From Pantoea rodasii (GTDB lineage: Bacteria > Pseudomonadota > Gammaproteobacteria > Enterobacterales > Enterobacteriaceae), in contig NZ_MLFP01000086.1 in NCBI RefSeq assembly GCF_002095465.1, positions 1-64,000 of the forward strand: DNA of 64,000 nucleotides. The letters are read 5' to 3'. Position numbers and translations under genes: made by a program. Positions 37,190 through 47,550 of this stretch are shown here, one piece after another (positions within the stretch are counted from its first letter, which is position 1; every line of letters begins with the position of its first letter). The notes below the pieces were generated by a model. It saw only the letters and a list, made by a program, of their open reading frames with translations. It was not told the DNA's origin and ran no database searches.

Positions 37190-37366
37190 TGAATCACGAC
37201 TCCTGGCAAAATATTCCCTCAGTATAAACGCTTAACTCTCACCAGCGCATCTCTCACCTGCAAGGAAAAGAGGCATTAAACCCTGCTTTACGTTCACCGA
37301 GGGCAACCACTGTGATATACTTTCGCACCATTAAAAACCGGCATTATGTAGAGGGATAGCGGCTCC

Positions 37367-40003
37367 ATGAGCGACCTTGCGAGAGAAATTACACCGGTCA
37401 ATATCGAAGAAGAGCTAAAAAACTCTTACCTTGATTACGCCATGTCGGTCATCGTTGGCCGAGCATTACCCGATGTGCGTGATGGCCTGAAGCCGGTGCA
37501 CCGCCGTGTGCTTTTTGCCATGAGCGAACTGGGTAACGACTGGAATAAAGCTTATAAGAAATCGGCCCGTGTGGTCGGTGACGTGATCGGTAAATATCAC
37601 CCACACGGTGATTCCGCGGTATACGAAAGTATCGTTCGTATGGCCCAGCCGTTCTCCCTGCGCTACATGCTGGTAGATGGTCAGGGTAACTTCGGTTCCG
37701 TTGATGGCGACTCCGCCGCAGCGATGCGTTATACCGAAGTACGTATGGCGAAAATCTCTTCCGAACTGCTGGCGGACCTCGAAAAAGAGACCGTCGATTT
37801 TGTGCCGAACTACGATGGCACCGAGCAGATTCCTGAAGTGCTGCCGACCAAAATCCCTAACCTGCTGGTGAACGGTTCATCCGGTATTGCCGTGGGTATG
37901 GCCACCAACATTCCGCCACACAACCTGACGGAAGTGATCAACGGATGCCTGGCCTTTATCGAAGATGAAGACATCACCGTTGAAGGCTTGATGGAACACA
38001 TCACCGGTCCGGACTTCCCGACTGCGGCCTTCATCAACGGTCGTCGCGGTATCGAAGAAGCCTATCGCACCGGTCGCGGTAAAATTTACATCCGCGCACG
38101 CGGTGAGATTGAAACCGACGCTAAAACCGGCCGCGAAACCATCATCGTCAATGAAATCCCGTATCAGGTAAACAAAGCGCGCCTGATCGAGAAAATTGCC
38201 GAGCTGGTTAAAGAGAAGCGTGTTGAAGGCATCAGCGGCCTGCGTGATGAATCCGATAAAGACGGTATGCGTATCGTCATTGAGGTCAAACGCGATGCAG
38301 TGGGTGAAGTGGTTCTCAACAACCTCTATTCACTGACGCAGCTGCAGACCTCGTTCGGTATCAACATGGTTGCCCTGCATCAGGGCCAGCCGAAGATCAT
38401 GACGTTGAAAGGCATCATTGAAGCCTTCGTGCGCCATCGTCGTGAAGTTGTGACGCGTCGTACCATCTTCGAACTGCGTAAAGCACGCGACCGCGCGCAC
38501 ATCCTTGAAGGCCTGGCGATTGCGCTGGCTAACATCGATCCGATCATCGAACTGATTCGTCGTGCACCCACACCTGCGGAAGCGAAAGCGGGCCTGTTGG
38601 CACAGCCATGGGATCTCGGCAACGTGGCTACCATGCTGGAGCGCGCGGGCGATGATGCTGCACGTCCAGAGTGGCTGGAAGCGCAGTTTGGTATCCGTGA
38701 CGGTCAGTACTACCTGACTGAACAGCAAGCTCAGGCGATTCTGGATCTGCGTCTGCAGAAACTGACCGGCCTTGAGCACGAAAAACTGCTCGACGAGTAC
38801 AAAGAGCTGTTAGATCAAATCGCTGAACTGATCTACATCCTGCAAAACGCCGATCGTCTGATGGAAGTGATCCGCGAAGAGCTGGTGGCGATGCGTGACC
38901 AGTTTGGTGATGAACGTCGTACCGAAATCACCGCCAACAGCGCCGACATCAACATCGAAGACCTGATCACTCAGGAAGATGTTGTGGTGACGCTGTCGCA
39001 TCAGGGTTATGTCAAGTACCAGCCGCTGAGAGACTATGAAGCTCAGCGTCGTGGTGGCAAAGGCAAATCTGCTGCACGTATTAAAGAAGAAGACTTTATT
39101 GACCGTCTGCTGGTGGCCAACACCCATGACACCATTCTGTGCTTCTCAAGCCGTGGCCGTCTGTATTGGATGAAAGTCTATCAGCTGCCAGAAGCGAGCC
39201 GTGGTGCGCGCGGTCGTCCGATCGTCAACCTGCTGCCGCTGGAAGCCAACGAGCGTATCACCGCCATTCTGCCGGTGCGTGAATACACGGAAGGCTTCAA
39301 CATCTTCATGGCGACCGCTGACGGTACCGTGAAGAAAACGGCCCTGCAGGAGTTCAGCCGTCCACGTAGCGCCGGTATCATCGCCATCAACCTGCGTGAA
39401 GATGATGAGCTGATCGGTGTGGCGCTGACCAACGGTGGCGACGAAGCCATGCTGTTCTCTGCGGCAGGTAAAGTGGTGCGCTTCGCTGAGACTGCGGTTC
39501 GCGCCATGGGCCGTTCGGCCTCCGGTGTCCGCGGTATCAAGCTGGCTGAAAACGACAAAGTGGTGTCGCTGATTGTGCCACGTGAAGAGGGCGCGATCCT
39601 CACCGTGACGCAAAACGGTTACGGTAAACGTACCGCTAACAGCGAATATCCAACTAAGTCGCGTGCGACTCAGGGTGTGATCTCGATTAAAGTCACCGAA
39701 CGTAACGGGCCAGTGATTGGCGCGGTACAGGTGGTGGATGGCGATCAGATTATGATGATCACCGATGCCGGTACGCTGGTGCGTACTCGCGTGTCGGAAG
39801 TTAGCGTAGTAGGGCGTAACACCCAAGGCGTGATCCTGATCCGTACCGCAGAAGACGAAAATGTTGTCGGTCTGCAACGTGTCGCTGAGCCGGTGGAAGA
39901 GGAAGAACTCGACGCCATCGACGGCAGCGTCGCGGAAGGCGAAGAAGATATCGCGCCGGAAGTGGACAGCGATGATGCGCCAGAAGCGGACGAAGAAGAG
40001 TAA
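37367..40003 (+). CDS. gyrA: DNA gyrase subunit A
   Basis: Breakage-reunion subunit of DNA gyrase, 878 residues. The catalytic Tyr122 lies in AAMRYTEVRM. The quinolone-determining region reads KYHPHGDSAVYESIVRMAQ: Ser83 is wild type but residue 87 is Glu where E. coli has Asp. The C-terminal beta-pinwheel domain has the GyrA box QRRGGKG at about 560 and the protein ends in a long acidic tail (from about 845), which modulates supercoiling in E. coli. A strong terminator follows. Confidence 0.98.
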   Translation: MSDLAREITPVNIEEELKNSYLDYAMSVIVGRALPDVRDGLKPVHRRVLFAMSELGNDWNKAYKKSARVVGDVIGKYHPHGDSAVYESIVRMAQPFSLRYMLVDGQGNFGSVDGDSAAAMRYTEVRMAKISSELLADLEKETVDFVPNYDGTEQIPEVLPTKIPNLLVNGSSGIAVGMATNIPPHNLTEVINGCLAFIEDEDITVEGLMEHITGPDFPTAAFINGRRGIEEAYRTGRGKIYIRARGEIETDAKTGRETIIVNEIPYQVNKARLIEKIAELVKEKRVEGISGLRDESDKDGMRIVIEVKRDAVGEVVLNNLYSLTQLQTSFGINMVALHQGQPKIMTLKGIIEAFVRHRREVVTRRTIFELRKARDRAHILEGLAIALANIDPIIELIRRAPTPAEAKAGLLAQPWDLGNVATMLERAGDDAARPEWLEAQFGIRDGQYYLTEQQAQAILDLRLQKLTGLEHEKLLDEYKELLDQIAELIYILQNADRLMEVIREELVAMRDQFGDERRTEITANSADINIEDLITQEDVVVTLSHQGYVKYQPLRDYEAQRRGGKGKSAARIKEEDFIDRLLVANTHDTILCFSSRGRLYWMKVYQLPEASRGARGRPIVNLLPLEANERITAILPVREYTEGFNIFMATADGTVKKTALQEFSRPRSAGIIAINLREDDELIGVALTNGGDEAMLFSAAGKVVRFAETAVRAMGRSASGVRGIKLAENDKVVSLIVPREEGAILTVTQNGYGKRTANSEYPTKSRATQGVISIKVTERNGPVIGAVQVVDGDQIMMITDAGTLVRTRVSEVSVVGRNTQGVILIRTAEDENVVGLQRVAEPVEEEELDAIDGSVAEGEEDIAPEVDSDDAPEADEEE

Positions 40004-40022
40004 TCCGCAGCAGTAACGATCA

Positions 40023-40057
40023 ACGGCAGGTCAGGGCAACCGACCTGCCGTTTTTTT
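40023..40057 (+). terminator. gyrA terminator
   Basis: ACGGCAGGTC (40023-40032) pairs perfectly with GACCTGCCGT (40042-40051) over a 9-base loop, followed by seven T. It lies 19 bases after the gyrA stop. Confidence 0.93.
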
Positions 40058-40169
40058 ATCTGAGTTTTACTCCCAAAGTCGCGCGCTAACTGGCTTTTTA
40101 GGGCCGATAAAGCTAGTGTATGAGAGCTTTTCAACTTCCTGACAACCCCTTGCCGCCAGTGAGCCTCTT

Positions 40170-43022
40170 TTGAAATATCTCGTCTCCTTTCGCACCACGC
40201 TTCGCATCTCGCGCTATCTTTTCCGTGCGCTGGCGCTGCTGCTTTGGACGCTGGGTGCGTTGCTGACCACCTTCTTCATCATCAACGTACTGCATGAAAA
40301 AGAGAACGCGGTTCGTCAGGAATTTGCGACCAATTACGGCCAGGCGGAGTGGTATGTGCGCCACTCAGCCGATGTCATGCGAGAACTAAAATACATCACC
40401 GAAAATCGCCTGAGTAACAGTGCTAACGGCCTGGATGTATTGAATGGACTGCCCACCAGCAAAAGCACCATGCCGCAATTTACGCCGCTGTTCTCTGACG
40501 GTGATTGCACCTCGATGAGCAACACCTGGCGCAACTCACTCGACTCGCTCAGCTACTTCATTAATTACTGGAAAAGTAATTTCGCGTCGGCTTACGAACT
40601 CAACCGCGTGTTCTTTATTGGCGGAGAGAATCAGTGCCTGGCGGACTTCACCATTGGCAACAACAACTCGGTCGATCGCGAACGCAGCCTGAAGGCATTA
40701 CGAGAACGTGTAATGCATTATCGCAGCGGCAACGAAGACGAACGCCGTAATCCTATGTATTGGATTACGCCGAGCAGCCAGCCCGGCGTCGGAAATTTCT
40801 ACATGGTGATGCCGGTGTATGTCGCCAATAAGCTGCAAGCGTTGCTGGGCGTGGAACAAAATATCCGTCTCGATGAATTCATCCAGCCGGGTGGTCTACC
40901 GCTGGTTGCGACCATCACTGATGAGAACTACCGTCCGCTGTTGAGTTCGCGTCGCGGTGGACCCGGCTACTCCTTTGACGATCTGCCGGATGACAGCACC
41001 TGGTTTGGTTATCTGGATAGCTATCGCCAGTTGGTGCTGAAGAAACCGCTGCCGCCCTCCAATCTCAACGTGGTGTGGTCACTGTCAACCGACGTGTTGG
41101 TGGATCAGCTCAAGCTGATGTTAATCAATGCTCTGTTGCTCAACATCCTTAGCGCGCTGATCCTGTTCACGCTGGCGTGGGTATTTGAACGCCGCATGTT
41201 CCTGCCCGCGGAAGACAATGCGCATCGTCTGGAAGAACACGAGCAGTTCAACCGTAAAATCGTTGCCTCGGCACCGGTCGGCATCTGTATTCTGCGCACC
41301 AGCGACGGCACCAATATTCTCAGCAATGAGCTGGCGCACAACTATCTGACGCTGTTGACGCAAGAAGATCGCCAGCGCCTGAATGAGATCATCGGTGGGC
41401 AGCAGGTCAACTTTGTCGATGTCCTCACCGGCACCAACACCAACTTGCAAATCAGCTTTGTGCATTCGCGCTATCGTAATGAAAATGTGGCGATTTGTGT
41501 GCTGGTGGATGTCTCGGCGCGCGTGCGCATGGAGCAATCACTGCAGGAGATGGCACACGCGGCAGAGCAAGCCAGCCAGTCGAAATCGATGTTCCTTGCC
41601 ACCGTCAGCCATGAATTGCGTACTCCGCTGTACGGCATTATCGGGAACCTCGACCTGCTACAAACCAAGTCGCTGCCGAAAGGCGTGGAATCGCTGGTGA
41701 CGGCGATGAACAACTCATCGAGCCTGCTGCTGAAAATCATCAGTGATATCCTCGACTTCTCGAAAATTGAGTCGGAGCAGCTGAAAATTGAGCCGCGTCC
41801 GTTCTCGCCGCGTGAGGTGGTCAATCACATTACCAGCAACTATCTGTCGCTGGTGGTGCGTAAACGTCTGACGCTGTATGTATTTATTGAAAACGATGTG
41901 CCGCTGACGCTGGATGGCGATCCGATGCGTCTGCAGCAGGTGATCTCTAACCTGCTCAATAACGCCATCAAATTCACGCACACCGGCTGCATTATTCTCC
42001 ATGCCTATGTGAAAGATGGCTATTTAGCCTTCCGCGTGCGCGATACCGGTGTCGGTATTCCGGCAAAAGAAGTCACACGTCTGTTCGATCCCTTCTTCCA
42101 GGTGGGTTCTGGCGTGCAGCGCAACTTCCAGGGAACCGGGCTGGGCCTGGCAATCTGTGAAAAGCTGATCAACATGATGGACGGTGATATTGAGGTCGAC
42201 TCTGAGCCGGGCATGGGCAGTCAGTTTATCATTCGTATTCCTATCTACTCTGGGCAGCAGCCCGCGCCGCCGCTGCTGGATGGATTACAGGAAAAAGCCA
42301 TCTGGCTGGATATGCGTAACGACTATCTTGCTGTCTTCCTGCTGCGTTTACTGCAGCAGCAGGGCATTACGATAGCCCGTTATCAGGGCAGTGCCAGCAG
42401 TGATGATGTGATCATCAGCGACCACCAGGAAACGGTATCGCAGCCGGTGCGCGCGCAGATCCATATTTGCGGTGAGCACATTGATATGCCGCAAGAAACG
42501 GCACCGGGCCAGTGGGTGCAGAGCAGCGCCATGCTGCATGATTTACCTTTGCTGCTGGGCCGCATTTATCGCATCAATATTGACAGTGAAACCAGCACGC
42601 CGTTGTCGTTAGCGGCTCCGCAAGCTGCCGAAAATTACGATGACATTATGGTGCTGATTGTTGACGACCATCCAATCAACCGTATGTTGCTGTCCGAGCA
42701 GTTGGGCACGCTGGGCTACCAAACCAAAACTGCACAGGACGGGGTTGATGCGCTGAATGTGCTGAGCCGCAATCATATTGATATCGTGTTGAGTGACGTG
42801 AACATGCCGAATATGGATGGTTATCGCCTGACGCAGCGTTTACGCCAGCTGGGCCATGCGTTCCCGGTGATTGGCGTGACGGCCAATGCATTGGCGGAAG
42901 AGAAGCAGCGTTGTATGGATGCCGGTATGGATAACTGTTTATCCAAGCCCGTTACGCTTGATGTGTTGAAAGTGACGCTGGCAACTTATGCAGATCGGGT
43001 GAGAAAGAGCAGGGAAGGGTAG
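40170..43022 (+). CDS. rcsC: Hybrid sensor histidine kinase RcsC
   Basis: Inner-membrane hybrid kinase of the Rcs envelope-stress phosphorelay, controlling capsule, motility and biofilm. Of 950 residues, transmembrane segments lie at about 18-40 and 318-338, flanking a periplasmic domain. The HisKA helix has ATVSHELRTPLYG with phospho-acceptor His481; ATPase motifs are NLLNNAIKF, RVRDTGVGIP and GTGLGLAI. An RcsC-specific alpha-beta-loop domain follows, then a receiver with Asp876 in VLSDVNMPNMDG. The start is TTG at 40170, aligned with the E. coli N-terminus MKYL. It converges with rcsB. Confidence 0.96.
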   Translation: MKYLVSFRTTLRISRYLFRALALLLWTLGALLTTFFIINVLHEKENAVRQEFATNYGQAEWYVRHSADVMRELKYITENRLSNSANGLDVLNGLPTSKSTMPQFTPLFSDGDCTSMSNTWRNSLDSLSYFINYWKSNFASAYELNRVFFIGGENQCLADFTIGNNNSVDRERSLKALRERVMHYRSGNEDERRNPMYWITPSSQPGVGNFYMVMPVYVANKLQALLGVEQNIRLDEFIQPGGLPLVATITDENYRPLLSSRRGGPGYSFDDLPDDSTWFGYLDSYRQLVLKKPLPPSNLNVVWSLSTDVLVDQLKLMLINALLLNILSALILFTLAWVFERRMFLPAEDNAHRLEEHEQFNRKIVASAPVGICILRTSDGTNILSNELAHNYLTLLTQEDRQRLNEIIGGQQVNFVDVLTGTNTNLQISFVHSRYRNENVAICVLVDVSARVRMEQSLQEMAHAAEQASQSKSMFLATVSHELRTPLYGIIGNLDLLQTKSLPKGVESLVTAMNNSSSLLLKIISDILDFSKIESEQLKIEPRPFSPREVVNHITSNYLSLVVRKRLTLYVFIENDVPLTLDGDPMRLQQVISNLLNNAIKFTHTGCIILHAYVKDGYLAFRVRDTGVGIPAKEVTRLFDPFFQVGSGVQRNFQGTGLGLAICEKLINMMDGDIEVDSEPGMGSQFIIRIPIYSGQQPAPPLLDGLQEKAIWLDMRNDYLAVFLLRLLQQQGITIARYQGSASSDDVIISDHQETVSQPVRAQIHICGEHIDMPQETAPGQWVQSSAMLHDLPLLLGRIYRINIDSETSTPLSLAAPQAAENYDDIMVLIVDDHPINRMLLSEQLGTLGYQTKTAQDGVDALNVLSRNHIDIVLSDVNMPNMDGYRLTQRLRQLGHAFPVIGVTANALAEEKQRCMDAGMDNCLSKPVTLDVLKVTLATYADRVRKSREG

Positions 43023-43033
43023 TTCAGCAGAAC

Positions 43034-43057
43034 AGGCGCACCGAAGTGCGCCTTTTT
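43034..43057. terminator. Bidirectional rcsC / rcsB terminator
   Basis: AGGCGCAC (43034-43041), loop CGAA, GTGCGCCT (43046-43053), then TTTT on the plus strand. rcsC and rcsB converge on it, and it fills the 40-bp gap between them. Confidence 0.88.
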
Positions 43058-43062
43058 ACTTC

Positions 43063-43713
43063 TTAATCTCGTTCAACCTGAGTCGCGCTCACGGAAGACA
43101 AGTAGTTCAGCAGTGCAATATCGTTTTCCACACCGAGCTTCATCATCGCAGATTTTTTCTGGCTACTGATGGTTTTGATGCTGCGGTTCAGTTTTTTGGC
43201 GATCTCAGTCACCAGGAAACCTTCGGCGAACAGACGCAGAACTTCGCTCTCTTTCGGCGACAGACGTTTGTCACCGTAACCGCCAGCGCTGATTTTCTCC
43301 AGCAGTTTAGCCACGCTTTCAGGCGTATACTTTTTGCCTTTCTGCAGGGCTGCCAGCGCTTTTGGCAGGTCGGTCGGGGCACCTTGCTTCAGTACGATCC
43401 CTTCGATATCCAGATCCAGAACGGCGCTCAGGATCGCTGGGTTATTGTTCATGGTCAGAACGATAATTGAGAGATCCGGATAGTGGCGTTTGATGTATTT
43501 AATCAACGTGATGCCATCACCGTATTTCTCGCCTGGCATGGAGAGGTCGGTGATCAGAACGTTGGCATCCAGTTTGGACAAGCTATTAATCAGTGCTGTT
43601 GAGTCTTCAAACTCACCTACAACGTTGACCCATTCAATCTGTTCCAGAGACTTACGGATACCGAACAGAACAATCGGATGGTCATCGGCAATAATTACAT
43701 TCAGGTTATTCAT
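43063..43713 (-). CDS. rcsB: Response regulator RcsB
   Basis: NarL/FixJ-type response regulator of the Rcs phosphorelay, 216 residues as in E. coli. The receiver has the acidic pair in IADDHP and phospho-acceptor Asp56 in ITDLSMPG. The LuxR-type helix-turn-helix is at about 150-205 (LSPKESEVLRLFAEG, NRSIKTISSQKKSAMMKLG). It binds DNA as a homodimer or with RcsA, BglJ and others. I chose the ATG at 43713, one base after the rcsD stop, so the two genes are tightly coupled. Confidence 0.98.
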   Translation of the reverse strand: MNNLNVIIADDHPIVLFGIRKSLEQIEWVNVVGEFEDSTALINSLSKLDANVLITDLSMPGEKYGDGITLIKYIKRHYPDLSIIVLTMNNNPAILSAVLDLDIEGIVLKQGAPTDLPKALAALQKGKKYTPESVAKLLEKISAGGYGDKRLSPKESEVLRLFAEGFLVTEIAKKLNRSIKTISSQKKSAMMKLGVENDIALLNYLSSVSATQVERD

Positions 43714-43714
43714 C

Positions 43715-46375
43715 TTATGGGTTACCTTGCTGCAGCAGTTGGTTGACGTATGCGTCAATATCACTGGTGGTATTTATAATGGTTAAATCGTCACATACTT
43801 TTATGTGTTGTTCTAACTCTTCACAAAGCTGTTTACCTGGAACCAGATTTAGCATGGCGAACACGCCTTTCAGGCGATGTGCTGTCTGAGCAAGCGAGGG
43901 ATAATCCTTCTCTGCTGCCTCAGTATACAGTCTCTTCACATCAGGCGGTACTGTCTCAGTAAACAGCTGGAAATAGCCTCCGCTCATTAACGGCGTGGCA
44001 GCCTCATCTTCACTACTTTCCTCCATCAAATCATGAGCCATTTGTTTTTCAATCAGCGCCAGCAGCGCGTCAAGCAGCGCATTACTGAGATTGAAATTGA
44101 CCCGGTATTGCTGATCGTTTAACGCGTGGTGACCCATTTCGTCACCGGCTAATAACAGCGCCCAGCCATTCAGGCGGGCGGGATCGTCTGTTATCAGCAC
44201 ATCATGTTCCTGACCTGATAAACGTTCGTCAGACGTCAGGCAATTCGCTCCCCAGTTTTCCAACTGGCGGCAAACAATTTTGTGCACATCTTCGACGGCG
44301 ATATCAACCAATGCCGTCACGCCTTCCAGCAGCTTCTCTTCCTGCTCACCTTGCAATTCTAATGCGAGCGGCAACTGGATGTTGTAGCGCGTACCGATAT
44401 CGGGTTTGGCGATGATCTCAAGCTGGCCACCCATCTGCTTGCACAGCTGTTTGCAGAGGAAAAATGCCATGCCAGATGCCTGGCCATAGCGATCCTGGGT
44501 GGTTTCGCCCAGATACGGGAAATCCACATTGGCCAGTTCATCAACGCTCAGGCCCGAACCGGTATCCACCAACTGCAACAGCACCGAGTTAGGTTTGTTT
44601 TCGTTGGTCTTAATTTCCAGCGTGATTTTGCCCCACTGCGTGGTCGTCAGCGCATAGTGCATCAGCGTGGTCAGCACTTTGCGCAGCGCACGGCGATCGC
44701 CAAAGCGCATCTCATCGTTGGCCAGATGGTTATTCACCACCAGCGCCAGGCCTTTGCGTCGCATTAGCGGCAGGCTTTCCAGCGCGATTTCGTCCAGCAG
44801 CTCCTGCAAATTGAACACGCTGGCATCCGGCGACCAGTCATGGGCTTCCAGGCGATTCAGCAAGACGATGTCATCAACCAAACGCGCCAGTCCCTGACTC
44901 TCATCCAGCAGATCCAGCACGCTCTCGTCGTCGTCACGCTGGCTGAGCTGCACCAGTTGCGCCACCATGCCTTCCAGCGGGCGGTTCAGGGCATGTCCAA
45001 GGTTTTGCATCAACTGCTGGCGCATTTGATGATTACGATCCAACACCTGCTGCGCTTTTTGCAGCTTTTTATTCACCAGCAGCTCGCGATCTTGATCACG
45101 CATCATAAACAGCTGAGTGTGCGGCGATAATACGCTGCGGGCGTGGCGGATCTCATACACTTCGTTGTTGATGGTGGCCTGCAATACGCCCTGATGCTGA
45201 TCGGACATATTGATGATTTTTTGCAGATTAAGATGTGGCAACAGATGTTCGGCAATCTTGTTGCTCAACAAGGTGCGGTTGGTGGCGAAATCGTACACCA
45301 GCAAACCCACCGGCAAGCTGGCGACAATCTCTTCATTCAACATCCGCAACGAATCCAGCTCGGCGCTTTGGTTCTCATTCGGACGCAGCGACTGCTGACG
45401 GAGCAAGGTAATGCCCGCAATCGAGAGCAGCAGTAACACCAGATTGATCAACAGCGGCCACATCAAATTGTGCAGCGTATCCAGCGCCAAACTGGTGAGC
45501 GGCACGCGGTAGACCAGCTGCAGCGAGGTGCTCGGCAGCGATGCTGCAATCTCCAGATTAGGATTAGCCAGCGTCACGCGGGTGCTTTCGCTGGTGGCAT
45601 CATCGGTGCTGGTGCTCGAAGACTGTGTGGCATCCTGAATCAGCTGGAAGTTCTCCAGCGGCATGCTGCGTGGAATCAGATCGTTAATCGGCAGATCAAA
45701 CGCCACCACCGTGGCTAAGTGGCCCGGCTGGTTGAAGGTGGTACGCAGCGTAAAGTAGTGATCGTTCTGCCAGGCAAAATGGCGCAGCGGGGAGAAGCTT
45801 TCGCGTTCATCCAGCGCATTCGCCTGCTGCAACATCTCGGCGCGGCGGCTATCCACCAGCGTATTGATGGCGCTCTCTTTGTAACGCGTTGCCATGTCTT
45901 TCAACGGCAGCGTTGAAATCATGATCAGGCTATTGTCCTGACCATTGAGGAAATACATCGACCAGGTCGGATTCTCCGCGCCCCACAGCGTATCGAGGTA
46001 ATTGGACATGCGCATGGTCATATCCAGCGTGCTGCTGTCGTGGGAACCAAAAATCAGCGCTTCCGTTTTGCGACGCGTCTTCTCCAGATAGTAAACATCC
46101 GGGCGCAGGCGGGTTTCCTGCAGATTGCTATTGGGTGCCGAACCGGCGGCGCTGGTGGCAAGATTTTCATAAATCTGCCAGGTGGCGAAGCGAGAGGCAT
46201 CAATGCGTTTTTGCACGGCGCGCGCCAAATCGGTCATGGCGTAGCGTTTCTCGGTTATCCAGGCGTTGACACTGTTGTGCACCATGGCACCCAGCGCCAG
46301 AAATAGCACCAGATTGAACACCACAAAGAAGCGGGTGACGTTACCAGAGGTGAGCGGAAATTTGTAAGGCAGCAT
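43715..46375 (-). CDS. rcsD: Phosphotransfer intermediate protein RcsD
   Basis: Membrane protein that passes phosphate from RcsC to RcsB. Of 886 residues, transmembrane segments at about 17-36 and 310-330 flank a periplasmic domain. A kinase-like region follows, where the H-box is degenerate (QNLGHALNRPLEG), then the alpha-beta-loop domain and the C-terminal HPt domain with phospho-acceptor His833 in LAQTAHRLKGVFAML. It is followed by rcsB after one base and preceded by an MFS gene at 20 bp on the same strand. Confidence 0.96.
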   Translation of the reverse strand: MLPYKFPLTSGNVTRFFVVFNLVLFLALGAMVHNSVNAWITEKRYAMTDLARAVQKRIDASRFATWQIYENLATSAAGSAPNSNLQETRLRPDVYYLEKTRRKTEALIFGSHDSSTLDMTMRMSNYLDTLWGAENPTWSMYFLNGQDNSLIMISTLPLKDMATRYKESAINTLVDSRRAEMLQQANALDERESFSPLRHFAWQNDHYFTLRTTFNQPGHLATVVAFDLPINDLIPRSMPLENFQLIQDATQSSSTSTDDATSESTRVTLANPNLEIAASLPSTSLQLVYRVPLTSLALDTLHNLMWPLLINLVLLLLSIAGITLLRQQSLRPNENQSAELDSLRMLNEEIVASLPVGLLVYDFATNRTLLSNKIAEHLLPHLNLQKIINMSDQHQGVLQATINNEVYEIRHARSVLSPHTQLFMMRDQDRELLVNKKLQKAQQVLDRNHQMRQQLMQNLGHALNRPLEGMVAQLVQLSQRDDDESVLDLLDESQGLARLVDDIVLLNRLEAHDWSPDASVFNLQELLDEIALESLPLMRRKGLALVVNNHLANDEMRFGDRRALRKVLTTLMHYALTTTQWGKITLEIKTNENKPNSVLLQLVDTGSGLSVDELANVDFPYLGETTQDRYGQASGMAFFLCKQLCKQMGGQLEIIAKPDIGTRYNIQLPLALELQGEQEEKLLEGVTALVDIAVEDVHKIVCRQLENWGANCLTSDERLSGQEHDVLITDDPARLNGWALLLAGDEMGHHALNDQQYRVNFNLSNALLDALLALIEKQMAHDLMEESSEDEAATPLMSGGYFQLFTETVPPDVKRLYTEAAEKDYPSLAQTAHRLKGVFAMLNLVPGKQLCEELEQHIKVCDDLTIINTTSDIDAYVNQLLQQGNP

Positions 46376-46395
46376 AGTGTCTCAGGATCCTGCGA

Positions 46396-47550
46396 TTAGC
46401 GCGCCACCAGGCGAGCACTGGCGGCAACGGCCAGCAGCAGTAGGGCGATCAATAAAAATGCGCCACTCAAACTGAGCCACTGGGAAATAAATCCGATTAA
46501 AGCCGGACCTGAAAGAATACCTGCATAGCCTAATGTTGTCATGGCAGAAATCGCCAGATTCGACGGCATATCGTGTTGATTCCCTGCCGCATTGAACAGC
46601 ATCGGCACGGTATTGGCCAAGCCGAATCCCACCAGCAGGAAAGCCAGCAGCGCAACTTGCGGCCACGGCAGTAAAACCGCCAGCGTCATGCCTGCCGACG
46701 CAGCCAGCGCACCCGTCACCATCACCGGATAACGACCAAAACGCTGAATCACTTTATCGCCAGTCAGGCGACCTATCGTCATGGCCACCGAGAAGATGGC
46801 ATAGCCCAAACCCGCGTGAGCCACGTCCATCTGCGCGCTCTGCAACAGCAGCAGGGCGCTCCAGTCAAGCACGGCACCTTCAGCCAGAAACAGGATGAAG
46901 CAGAGCAAGCCGAGGAAAGCGACCCAGCCACGTGGGATCACCAGCCAGGGTTGATCGGGCTGATGCAGGCGTTCCGTCATCAGCGTAGGCAAGCAGACCA
47001 TCAGCAGCAGCACGATCAACACCATGACTACTGCGACCGCATGCAATGGCGTCAATCCACTGGCCAGCAATAAGCTGACGCTACCGGCCCCAATGATGCC
47101 TCCGAGGCTGAAGAAGCCGTGGAAACCCGACATCATCGGTTTGCGCGCGGCTTTTTCAACTTCAACCGCCTGCACATTCATGGCGACATCCAGCATGCCG
47201 AGCCCGGCACCAAAAATCATCAATGCGAGCGCCATCAGCCACATCTGGTTAAGCAGGGTCAGCAGCGGCAGGATGGCTAACACGATGAGCGTCGAGCACA
47301 TCATCACCCGACGGCCACCGACACGGGCAATCAACGCACCGGTAATCGGCATCGCCACCAGCGATCCCATACCCAGGCACAACAACAGTCCACCGAGTGA
47401 GGCCCCGCTCAGCGCCAGGCGCTGGCTGGCAAACGGCACAAGGGGTGCCCACGCCGACATGCACAATCCGGCGATCAGAAAGACGATACGGGTTCCCATG
47501 TTGACACGGTGATGCAAATTGTTGTGCTGTGCGGCGTCCAGTGCAGTCAT
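46396..47550 (-). CDS. MFS transporter, YbjJ-like
   Basis: A major facilitator protein of about 384 residues with roughly twelve hydrophobic segments and internal twofold similarity. The loop 2-3 motif is seen as ALIARVGGRRVM, and the second half has VIQRFGRYPVMV. It resembles the YbjJ-type MFS family (FGAGLGMLDVAMNVQ, MMSGFHGFFSLGGIIGAG); the substrate is unknown. The start is uncertain: I use the ATG at 47550, but in-frame GTG 47610 and ATG 47595 exist and none has a strong ribosome-binding site. It ends 20 bp before rcsD, a position not occupied in E. coli, so it may be cotranscribed with rcsDB. Confidence 0.82.
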   Translation of the reverse strand: MTALDAAQHNNLHHRVNMGTRIVFLIAGLCMSAWAPLVPFASQRLALSGASLGGLLLCLGMGSLVAMPITGALIARVGGRRVMMCSTLIVLAILPLLTLLNQMWLMALALMIFGAGLGMLDVAMNVQAVEVEKAARKPMMSGFHGFFSLGGIIGAGSVSLLLASGLTPLHAVAVVMVLIVLLLMVCLPTLMTERLHQPDQPWLVIPRGWVAFLGLLCFILFLAEGAVLDWSALLLLQSAQMDVAHAGLGYAIFSVAMTIGRLTGDKVIQRFGRYPVMVTGALAASAGMTLAVLLPWPQVALLAFLLVGFGLANTVPMLFNAAGNQHDMPSNLAISAMTTLGYAGILSGPALIGFISQWLSLSGAFLLIALLLLAVAASARLVAR

